Positions 53,123 to 64,000 of a DNA stretch of 64,000 nt are shown piece by piece; within the stretch, counting starts at the first letter, position 1, and each line of letters starts with the position of its first letter. The position numbers were made by a program, and so were the translations under genes. A model generated the notes under the pieces. It was not told the origin of the DNA, made no database searches, and saw only the letters and a list, made by a program, of their open reading frames with translations. Source of the stretch: Trichoplax sp. H2. Taxonomy: Eukaryota > Placozoa > Uniplacotomia > Trichoplacea. The DNA lies in the NCBI GenBank assembly GCA_003344405.1, contig NOWV01000016.1:558001-622000 (forward strand). The letters run 5' to 3'.

Positions 53123-53863
53123 ATATAGGATACATCCGTTTATAAATTCTAGAACGTTCTACGAGAGTTCATTGTGCATAGCTTTTATATCGTAAACTGA
53201 TTGGACAATAATTCGATTGTAATTATCAATGTTGCCTCTTCGTTGTACCGTTTGTGATTATAATCTTCAAACTATACTCATCTTTCTTTAAAAAAACACC
53301 AAAAATGTTGACAATGTAATTTAAATAAATTCACACATTGAAAATTGAAACTTTATTGTGATGATTGTTCATCAAGCCGTGTACGAGATGGTGTAATAGC
53401 TACAATTACAAGTTAATTTAAGTAATTTTGATAGCAACTGATATCATTGAAAGATACTGCAAAAACAAATATCCTTTGATCCAGTGATGCAATGCTTGAG
53501 ATCTACCATGAATTCAGGTTACTGCAATTTTGTGAACATCGCACAACACCTATCCGTTCATCAATAATTCTGTATTAACACAATACTCTAGACTATGCTA
53601 TAATATAATTCTTAATACGAACATGTCGTTCTACGTAAAAATTGAGCAGTCTGTATATTAGTGTGATAATTGGATAGATCTTCCCATACGTAATATATAC
53701 TGAATAATTTTAAGTCAACGCTATAACAACTACAAAAAGGTAGGAGAAATTAGATAAAACTTTTCAACTGATATTTTAACCTATCAAATACTTTCAACAT
53801 GGTCAAATGGAACTGTTATCATCTAACGTACAGAACGATATTAATACGATACATTTCTTCATC
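53123..53863. other. convergent intergenic region between ARPC5 and the Munc18 gene
   Basis: AT-rich. It includes the ARPC5 polyadenylation signal AATAAA at 53324-53329. No gene seen. Confidence 0.6.
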
Positions 53864-56800
53864 TTATTCATTAGAGTCGAGATTCCTTAACGAATTTAAG
53901 AATAGTTCCGGCGTCAGCAAATGAGTTGAACCTGTATATAAATAAATAAGGTATAATGAGAATGATAAGTAATTTTTGCTAAAATTAGAAAGATCAACAT
54001 CTCTAACGGCTTAAGCACTTTATAAATCAGGAACATACCAATGATCACTTCCCAATCCTTTTTAGCTTTGCTAACTTCATAAGCAGCTCTCATCTCTGAA
54101 TAACTCATTCCACCAATAACAAAGATAATCAATCGCGGACCAGTTCTATTCTCCGCGCTTTTATCCTTTCCCCAACCATATTTTTTAGGACGGGCACTAC
54201 ATTAAGATCATAAGTACGCATGTTAATAAGGAGTTACAATAACAGTCTTTTGAGGTAAAAATAATTGACGTTAAGGCCACTCTCAGGAATTAAGTTTCAC
54301 CTTCTAACTGATGGCATACCTAGGACATAAGTTAAGAATGACTTTAAATAAAATTGCATAGTAATATACTAAAGTACTATACTTAGAGCGATATTTAATT
54401 GCAATGAGATAGCGATACATACCAACTCCAGTACTTTGCTGCCCCGATATGAAAGGAAATGCCTTCGTGTCTAATTTATCATCAATCGCATCCTAAAGCA
54501 AGCAAGGCAACAAACCACATAGAATATTAAATCAATTCTAAATATCTTATTCATGATAAGCAGCTTGTAATAACTACACAGACAGGCGCGAGAGCCAAAT
54601 TAACCTGCATAACATCTGTTATTAGTGGTATCCAGCGCGAACTTTGATAAGTAACTTGGCCAGAACGATCACGTCGCTCAATTTTCGATCTTCTAGAACG
54701 ATCTTTGTCCTATCAATAATAACTAAGTTTAGAAAAGACACCATCTACTATTTTACTATCAGCTACTGTAAAGATAAGTAAAATAATACAATCATACATC
54801 GATTTTTACTCCGAGACGGCTCATTTTCGTTATGATTTCACTACAAAGTATAGAATATTAGTTAAGATATTAAAGATAACATGCTATCTAGCAAAACTAA
54901 TCAAGAAATATTTTACCGATCAACAGTTGGAATATTTGCGTGCTTAATTAATTTTTCTCGATTCTCCTCCGATTGACCTAAACGATTAAATAGTAAAATT
55001 TAAATATACTGTTAATGTCTACATAGAATGTCAATTGTACTCAAAATTTGCAAATTGGATGGACGACTAACCATTTTTAGCAAAGGTCAGCAGCAAAATA
55101 ACCCTTATTTTGTCCAATGGGCTAAAAATGGCATAGATGATCAGAAAATGGTGCTTCAACTTAATATAAAATTTCTTTTATTACCTAACATCTTGATCAA
55201 GCATAATAGGTACTATATTCTTCATAGGATCTTTTACTCTTTCTCCGTCAGCGTCAGTACCAGTGGCTAAATCCTTTATTTTAAAATTGTAGTAAAAACA
55301 ATTTTCCTAATGAATATAACTGCATACGAGTATATCAAAATCCAAACGCATGACTTAAATACTTACTTGTTCAACTCTAACTAGTTTATCGATTTTTTCC
55401 TTAAAACGTTTCATACAGTCTTCAGCCAGATGCAAATAGAGGGAGTACTGTATAAAAGGGGTTTATAAGTAAAATTTTTAAGAAATTATTTTTTTAATCT
55501 ACAGTTCATTGCATGGCAAAACGATAGCATCGACATACTCTACTTAATTCCTTTTGATACTGTGGCATCTTTTTCAACATCTGTGATAAATCTCTCATAG
55601 AAGCCTGACGAAAGGTATAAAATCTTTATTACGATGATATACTTGACATAATATCATAAATAAAAATTACTTACCCTATCTTTACCAGCCATCCTCTTGG
55701 TATCAGCAAACTTTTTAAGCTCTGTCGTTACATTTCTATGGGCATAAAGTACAACATTTTAAAGTATGCAAATTTAACATTTTTGCTAGTTTAGCACTAC
55801 TACTACGAAATTTTATCTACCATAGAATATAATGCAATGTATAAAAAACTAGCTACGTACTGTGAAACAACGGCAATGTGTTCATGGCGAAGTTTAACCC
55901 ATAATTCATTGCTTTCTGTAAGTGAAAATTAACACAAATTATAGCATAAATAAAATCTGATTCCTGATCAACATAAAGCTAGTAGTATTACCGTCAAGAA
56001 GAGCCTTTTTTTCCATTTCGGTTTGTGCCGGACCGGAGTTTGTTGCGTATCTAAAAAAATATCGACCCTTCATTAGACTGTATGAGCAAAGATCATAATA
56101 ATAATACGTATAATAATGTACAACCTATAAACATCATTTTCGATTGGGAGAAGATCGTAAGCCATCGCCTGTAATGCATAAAAGTAAAGTTACAGTACTC
56201 CTGAAGCAACATTCTATTTTATGCTTGTCGATAAAATACCTTATAAAATAAAGTAAATTGTCAATAAACTAGCAATGCACACTTACCTGAAAGTAGCATT
56301 CATGGAGGATTGGCGATACTGGATCAAATCCCCTATTTAACAAATAATAATAACACAATAAATTGAATATTGAATATAGGCTTTCTTATGCATTACCAGT
56401 CTAACCTGTCAAGGATTACCAGCTGTGATTTCAACTTTTCAGGAGTCTATTATTTAAATGAAAGGCGATATTATATACCCAAATACCAGATATACAACGA
56501 CAGCTAAACTACAACTACCTATACAAGCTACTATATCGTTCGACGTTTAAAACAATTGTTTTATTATGATTTCAATTTGATAAAAAAATACGACTAATAC
56601 ACAAAATAATTATTACATCGCCCATTGATGGATCATCAGCTTTATAAGCGTCTAATTTGCCTTGAAACATCTGAGTAAATTCCGCGACAGATTCGTGGTC
56701 CCTGAAATAGTTCAATTCAAAATATTATGTCCTCTATAACGATTTCATTAAAGTATATGAAACGATCTTAAACTTCAGTATCACAAACTATAATGCATTT

Positions 56801-59800
56801 CAATCCACTGATTGCTATTTAGTCACAATTAGTATTACTTACCTATTATATCTAACTATGGGATACTCTCCAAGGGTAGCACACAAAGTTGCTAGTTGCT
56901 CTGCCATTCTCTTTAGTTATACAAAAATAAAAAAAATGTTACTATGAAGTAGCCCAATTAAAGAGCAAGCTTTAAAAAGGAAATTTTACAGTACAAATAA
57001 TGAAAACGATCACTTTAAAACATTCAGCAATTTTCTTCTACTGTACTTACCTCCATGCATTTCGTTCGTGATTGAGCAATACTACCGTAAAAATTCGGTA
57101 AAATATCCGGATAGTCCAGACTGAAAACCTATTTAGTAGAGTAATTATCGGTAAATACAAATAAAGTAATGTTCAATAATCATATAATCGATAAATAGTA
57201 ACTTATTAGCTCAGCAATACTATTGCCTACTTGCGATTCAATAGGTAAAAATGATATATTGATTTCTTTCAAAGTCTTCACATCTAACCAACAAATTCAT
57301 GAAACGAAAATACATTAATGTTACATATTTTGAGATATATAATATATGGATATTCTATCTTGCGCATAACAGTAACACATGAGAATATAGCCCTAACAGT
57401 GCCATCTAGTTATAATCATGATATCCATAATTATTTGTTTACTGTCACTCTAGATTTATGCTTTTCAATATCCTTTTAATCTCTACTATTTAGATTGTTT
57501 ATCTTTTCCAGCTTGGCTTACATTTTGCCGCAGGTGACTTGGAAAATTTTTGAAATAATTCATCTGGACACGCTATTTAATCCAAAAAGTAATAATATTA
57601 GTGATTAACGTTATTACAAGAAACAACGTCAATTATTGCACAAAATTTTAAAAATGACTGTAATTGCTTATACAGTAGAATACTTTATGATCAAATCATG
57701 AGATGAAATAACATACGCTTAAACGATGCTAAGAATAGCTCTTACGAGCATAGCCAATAGGGATAATCTTACCCTCAGTATAAAAAACGTGAGCACACTT
57801 ATAATGAGGTTTGCTTGATTCGCTGAAATCCGCGATGATTTTATCGATAGACTACAAGTTAAGAAGTAATGTTATGACTATTTGAGAGAGATATTAAAAA
57901 TTATACGACATAATTAAAAATACTTTAGAATTGAAAGTTATACTAAAATTAATAATGTTTAGCCTTCATAATTATTTTCGCACTATCATTACACTGAAAT
58001 CAATAAAGTATAGTATAGTTTTGATCGAATACAAACAATAGCTCAATTTAGTACTTAGTAATGAAAATATAGCATATTGAACTTTTCGAAATAGAGAGCA
58101 AAAAAACGCCTTTAAAGTAGCACTACAAGAAACAAATACTACTTAATTATGTCAAGAATCGTGATCGTGATATCAACTATGACAATTATTATTACTGACT
58201 GCCTTCAGCTAGTCAGTTCGGACATAGTTTTGACTATATTGTACAAGAACGCAAAAAATATGCAAAACGCTATTGTCGCCTAACTTTATAACATAAAAAC
58301 ATGACGTTAAACAGAAGCAAAGGCAATAGTACACATTGTGATTACGTTACCATAAGTGTAAATTATTCGTTTTAGAAGGACAAATATTCCATTATTTCTT
58401 ATTATATATACACGTAAGATAATAACCATCATTTACAAATGTATTACTGTAATGTAATTACTTTAAATTACTGTAAAGTATGTATTGTAGTCATCTAATA
58501 TTCGTATGTTATAAGAAATTGTATATTGAAAATCTTCTAGTTAATATATTGTAGGTCAACGAACATTCTTTAAAAGCTCGTTAAAATCTATGTTATTGCC
58601 TGTGTTGAATTACTAGGTCTCGTAGTAAGTTAAGGTCTATTCAATTTATGATGATACAATCATCGTCAGTTTGATATAAACAACAGTTATGAATAGATTA
58701 TACAAGGATTTGCATCGCTGTGGAGTAGTTTAAATATTATTTGCAATACGTCATATTGGATTAATATCTATATATATATGTGTTTACCTCTTCTGTTGGT
58801 GTAATTAAATAGATAGATTCCATCTTTGATAACGGTTGACGAACTCTAGATAAGTTTTCCACCACTAGTATTTTGCACAGTGAGGTATTAGAAACAAACA
58901 ATTAGTAAAAATTTCTAGCATTGGCTAGAGATTCTGACAATATACTGTACTTACAATGATATTACAGCTTAAAATATTAATAGTGTACTATACTGTATAT
59001 TGCTATCATTGTTACATATCTCACAGAACACGGCAGTTTAATGTCATTTAGCATACGCGTATAGTAAACTTGACTGTAACGTATGAAGATATTATGAGAG
59101 ATCAATATCATGGTATTGCAGACTATTGGGAAACAATTAGTTCTATAAAGCGATAATGTGGCTGAAATAAATATAAAAAAAACTAAACTAAAAAATAATT
59201 TAAAGAAAAGTAAATCTTTAACATCTTCTGATTATACAATAATATTACATTTTAATGGAAGTTACCTAGGTACACACGTATATGTCTCTTAACCGATTGT
59301 AAAATTAATATTTTACCTCAAGATACGCATAATTATTACCACTACTATACAATGTACGATAAGAAATATTTTACCAGTTATGCCTTCATTGACTAATTCG
59401 TGCATTTTACAACAAGCTGACAAGATTCGAGTGCCAAGATGATCAACTATTAAGACCTACGATAGAAAATCGTGATGTGAACGGATTAATTATAGTCAAT
59501 GTTATCATTTTTATAGTGGCACTGTATTAATAAGACAATCCTCATTTTTTGATCGAAAAAGACAATGTCGTTGACAATAGTAATATCAACTATTTCAAAA
59601 TTATCAGGCTATTACAAAAAATTTGTGAAGAAAGACAATGATATAAAATGGCATTTGGCACTGTTGTATTTTATAATGTTATCCACGTATCGAAGATATG
59701 AAATAGCTTTCTATCATCATTCATCTCAATAAATAAGAAAATAGAGGTCATATCTATGTATACAGTGTGACGTGCAAAACAGTGAATACGTACATAGTAA

Positions 59801-61390
59801 TAGTCCTACTCATGGAGGAAGTGATGATAATAATAAAAATGATATACTGTACTTTTACTGTTAATTACGGAGACTTTTTAACTTTCATTTTTGAAATGGT
59901 GCTATCGGAACGGTGTGTCAGAAGAACTGTACTGTATACGCGTACTTTATCTAAATTATTGTGGATCTTCTTAATCTATTATTATTTTAGTCTACTGTAC
60001 CATTTTATGAATTGGATATTAGTCCAACAACGATATGAGTGTACAAATTTAACGTATAAACATTGGCAGTTTGATGTCTTTATGATGGTTACTGTATAAT
60101 CATCGTAATAGAAATCAATTATAATTATTCTATCATTTATAGACTGTCTTCCAAATAAGATGTAAGAGGATCGTTTAATCCGATGGATAATTAACATTTT
60201 GCATGTTGCCTATCCAACATAATGATTGAAGTATACTATATTACAATACGTTAAACTATGATCGAGTTGGGTATAAAGTCTGCAATTTCTACTACTTTCC
60301 TCAATATGTGCGAGGAAGTTGAGCAATATGATCATTCACGATTTCATTTTACACTTACAGTATTGTAGAAGTACAAGACTGTAATATCTCACTTGGACAA
60401 TAGTGCTTATACAATATACAGTACTGTACTGTAGTATATAACTGTACTGGGTGATCAGAGAGTGTGATCGAAAGGTGGAAATTGGCAATCAGTCACAGAT
60501 TCGTTACGATATCTTTTTACAGTACAGTATAGTAGTTTAGAAGAAAAAAAGAAATAGAAATAACAGATTAAAAATTACTAATTACAGCTATTATTAAGAA
60601 AAATCGATATACACTACTAGCGATGGTTCGAGTGTTGAAAGGCAGCGAATGAAATCTTGATATCCAATATATAGCATCCAAGTTCGAAAATCAATATTGA
60701 TACCTTAATGTCAACTTGTAAAAAAGTACGTGTATGGTACAAAAATGTCCATGAAAGTAAGACTATAGTAGTAAAGGAACATTTGCAATTGCAACATCTT
60801 GTGTACTCATTATTTCACTTTTCCATTCTCATATCCAAGTGCAAGGAATATGAGATCCATTCTTCATCTCTTTAACCCTGCGGATTTAATATGATCCCTC
60901 ATCATCATACAGTCATTACCCCCAAAAAGGCGAGTCATAAGTTATCGTCAGCCCTTCTCCATTTGACTATCTATCAATACAAAATGGCCGATCAAGGAAA
61001 AGGTCATAGCAGCTTATTCTACTGTCTAGAGAGAGGGGGTTATACGTTGTTGGTTATTTTCATCTTCGTTACGTAAAAGATGGTTTAAATGATGAGTAAA
61101 GAGTGTTGATTATGGCTTTGATTGGTGACTAAGCTGTAGTCCATACCGTCGACAAACTATTTACAGTATACTGTTTAATGCGGCCACCATAGACTGTACT
61201 GTACAGTATGAAGACATACAGTATTTGATCAACGATAGTTATCTTAGTAGGCGACGTTCCATTTTGGGGGATTACATTCTACGTTTCCAATTTATCATGG
61301 CATCATTTGTATTGCTAAGGTTTTTCTTACCTTCCATTCTCGAGGTTTCTTTAATGGACGCAAAACGTCTTCAATAATTCCTAAAATCAT
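53864..61390 (-). CDS. STXBP1: Munc18/syntaxin-binding protein, 25 exons, 578 aa
   Basis: Sec1/Munc18-family regulator that clasps syntaxin and guides SNARE assembly in exocytosis. Exons in order: 61331-61390, 59375-59456, 58788-58864, 57773-57851, 57522-57572, 57231-57283, 57051-57128, 56843-56910, 56617-56701, 56406-56446, 56287-56332, 56122-56168, 55992-56050, 55861-55915, 55675-55735, 55539-55604, 55367-55447, 55185-55273, 55072-55121, 54917-54977, 54798-54840, 54605-54709, 54419-54492, 54039-54196, 53864-53931; phases agree. Recognisable stretches are [100 protein letters not shown] and [11 protein letters not shown]. Intron 1 is 1.87 kb; most others are about 70-190 nt. It is closest to the neuronal Munc18 type (STXBP1-3) rather than Sly1, Vps33 or Vps45. 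The donor after 54419 (GTATCG) is weak but is the only one keeping frame. Confidence 0.94.
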
Positions 61391-62375
61391 GGATAACGGG
61401 CGTGTCCGCCAAGAATACAAATATTCACAATTTAGTGACGAATCCTATCGGTCGCCAGTGAATGGCGAATGATATCATTTCAAGTCGTTGTGCACTGCTG
61501 CAAGTTAACTTGTACCCGTAGCAGCTGCATTTATTTTTTATCTGTGTCCATTGGTAATAGAGTTAGACTTACTTTGCCAAACGATTTCTTTCAAGCCCAT
61601 CCTGTAATCACAGTATGGCAATTTTTGAATAGAATAGCAACCAAAGGGAAACGACTCCTGTCAATGATGTCAACAAGAGTGCAAGTCGGGACTGATTCTA
61701 GCTCTTTCTTCCTTCACTGCAAGTGAATCTGGGTCGAGACTACGCGTATTTATCACAGTCCAATAGCGCCAATGAATGAATTGCAATCCGCTTTTGGTAT
61801 TGAACAAGTATACACTCAATTGCTGTTCAGCTTTTTCGATCACACTCTTTCGTCTTCAACAGCATCGATGGATGTTAGTTACTTTGAAAGGTAAAATTCA
61901 TTGGGGATTGTGCTAGTTGTTTTTTTTTTCTCCTTGATTTGGACAAAGGTTCAAGTCACACGATTTTACAGTACTGTACCTACGCTACTTACTATAGGGT
62001 ACCATACAGTCCTACAGTCCAGTACTGTCCTGAGTACTGTACAGGTCTTGCCAGTACAGTACTGTAGTTGGACGGACGATCCAAGTGGGTACGTACCAGT
62101 GTGTCACTGTACACTGGTGTCAACGTCCAGATACCATCAACTCTTGCAATTCCTTGATTTGCGAATGCGCACAGTAAAACTATGCACGCTACAGTACGCA
62201 GTACTGTACTCAGTCCGTGACAATACTGTGCTTTATTACTGCATTCCCATGGGGAAAAAGACTAGAGTCCAGTTAAGACCAGTGTCACTCCCTTCTCCGA
62301 CTGTACATTACAGTACTGTACAGTACTATACAGTACTGTACTGTACTGTACTGTACTGTAGATAATTCCGCTGTA
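61391..62375. repeat. 5' flank of the Munc18 gene with dense TACAGTACTGTA-type palindromes
   Basis: From about 61960 to 62400 the sequence is dominated by CAGTACTGTA and TACTGTAC units, ending in a pure ACTGT run (62326-62360). A long plus-strand frame (61901-62365) spans these repeats and is compositionally an artefact. Smaller clusters lie at 61160-61210 and 60370-60540. Confidence 0.8.
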
Positions 62376-62638
62376 GCAGGCATGACTAAAGTACAGTACT
62401 GTAAAATCATCAAATCAAATTACGTAGTCTTTTGGGGGATAGACTTGCCCTACAGGATGCGCAGCTTCTGGTCTAAGCAGATCGTCACTGGACAACTGCG
62501 AGAACCAAAGCAGGCATGACTAAAGTACTGTAACATCGTCAAATCAAATTACGTAGTCTTTTGGGGGGATAGACTTGCCCTACAGGATGCGCAGCTTCTG
62601 GTCTAAGCAGATCGTCACTGGACAACTGCGAGAACCAT
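62376..62638. repeat. 134-bp tandem repeat, two copies
   Basis: 62376-62509 and 62510-62638 both begin GCAGGCATGACTAAAGTAC and share ATTACGTAGTCTTTTGGGGG and GGATGCGCAGCTTCTGG. Differences are a missing CAGTACTGTA-type segment in copy 2 and a few substitutions. Confidence 0.95.
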
Positions 62639-64000
62639 CAGCACCAACTACAAGGAGTTCGTGGTTGTAAATTGTCACCCAGTGATCGATCGGAGTGAAA
62701 CGTCACTCACGACTCCGAGTGACGTCCAGTATAATACGATGGAGGGCGTGTACGAATACGACTCCAATTTGCGCTTTCGTCATGTCCGTTATCCGCTACC
62801 ACAGAATCCAATTTGCCTTTCTAACCATCGAATAGTATCTACCTGCTTGTTGTCATCGCGATGAGAAGAACAGTTGTATGATCAAACAGGTTTAATCGTT
62901 GAACTAGAATGGACAGAACTTGCGGCACCAGGAGACACTTTGCTGCCAGCAATGAGTAGTACTAAGTAGTACCGTGTGTATTGACTCGATAGTATCGTGA
63001 GAGTAGATTGATCGAATCATGGTAGTATATCACAACTAGACTTGATATTCTCATGGTAATAATAATGCACAAAAATAGGATAGTGGTTGATACATCTACA
63101 CTGGACAACACTGTGCAAATCGCCGACATGTATAATATCATCAGTATGGGCTAGCCCTAACCTTTGGTAATGGAGTAGAACAGCCTAGGTCAAAACTGCA
63201 TTGTCAAAAGAATACTGCCAATTATTTTAATTATCCAACTTATCGTCATATCATAGATATCGATCAACTATAGAATCATCAATACGTAAATGAGCTGAAA
63301 TGACTTGTTCAGAAAAGATTCCCATCAGCCGTATAGATCACGGTAGAGCATATTTAAACACAATTTAGCACAGAAAGATTGATACTGATATTTTCATTGC
63401 ATTGTCGTTAGAAAATGGACTACGTTATAAAGTTAAGAGAGCTTTTTTTATTATTGAAACGCTATCAATGGGTGATTAATAACTAACACACCATCATTTT
63501 CTCCTACATTTCCTATGTGTACAGCATAACATAATATACAGTAGACGTAAACAATCGTGTTAAGTAGATAACAGATATTCTAGAATAGCATCATTAAATT
63601 TCGGTCAAATTGCAATTTACATACAGTATATTCTACGGAGAATCACATAGCATCGCACACCAACATGAATCCTGTTCAGTTTTTCTATTATACTGTACGA
63701 GTATTATTGATTCCAGGCGATTTCAACTTAAACTAGAAAGAATGAATCTTTGTAGTCGACATTAACAATATTACGCTGTTTCATGAATGAATAGGCTTGG
63801 CAAATACAGTGCAGGACATGTTTTTTTACATACATTGCAAAAGCCTGTTCATTTAGATACACTGTTACAGTATAAAATGTAAGCATATTATAAAATAATA
63901 ACATACGACTATTACATTACATATTATGACAATTTTTTCTCCCCACTTTCAATCAATGTTAAATTGTTATCTTTCTTTTGGCTTTATATCCAATGATAAT
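62639..64000. other. no gene recognised to the window end
   Basis: AT-rich sequence with scattered ACTGTA/TACAGT motifs. The short plus frame 62661-62864 has no recognisable domain. Confidence 0.5.

Noticed and set aside
59767-60099. 110-residue hydrophobic plus-strand open frame
   Set aside because: Lies in intron 1 of the Munc18 gene, low-complexity hydrophobic composition, no family resemblance or splice context.
61901-62365. 154-residue plus-strand open frame
   Set aside because: Built mostly from repeated TACTGTAC units, which lack stops in this frame; compositional artefact.

Overview
The window looks like nuclear DNA of an AT-rich, compact animal genome. The genes are metazoan (Munc18/STXBP1, TTC28, folliculin, dynamin with PH and proline-rich tail, ARPC5, carnitine acyltransferases), with many short GT-AG introns and small intergenic gaps. 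An early-branching animal such as a placozoan would fit, but the sequence alone does not prove this.

Layout. (1) 269-12775, minus strand: a gene built almost wholly of micro-exons. I see about 43 exons. A start exon and exons of 9 and 12 nt come first, then 24, 15 and 12 nt exons, with one of 6 nt and a second of 24 nt, and finally a run of about fourteen 3-nt exons. All lie in the same codon phase (1-1). Spliced together they stay open in that one phase, with a plausible ATG and TAG, and give about 132 residues. This is the standout feature of the window. (2) 12776-17492: no confident gene. (3) 17493-21111 (+) and 22868-26574 (-): two intact carnitine O-acyltransferase genes, tail to tail, with the same 13-exon structure, forming a roughly 9 kb inverted duplication centred near 21990. 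(4) 26575-31985: mostly unassigned, with an interrupted multi-exon gene fragment duplicated around a 20-N gap (29963-29982). (5) 31986-32152: possible 35-residue membrane peptide. (6) 32482-39266 (+): TTC28-like gene with TPRs and a degenerate CHAT domain. (7) 41690-46818 (+): complete 22-exon dynamin. (8) 47882-50672 (-): folliculin, apparently lacking its C-terminal third. (9) 51937-53122 (+): ARPC5 with an AT-AC U12-type intron. (10) 53864-61390 (-): complete 25-exon Munc18/STXBP1. (11) 61391-64000: palindromic low-complexity DNA and a 134-bp tandem repeat; no gene seen.

Dynamin, ARPC5 and Munc18 all act in membrane traffic and actin dynamics, but they are not co-oriented and I infer no operon-like logic. 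Folliculin and ARPC5 are divergent and share a 1.26-kb interval rich in palindromic TACAGTACTGTA-type motifs. The same motifs recur upstream of dynamin and Munc18.
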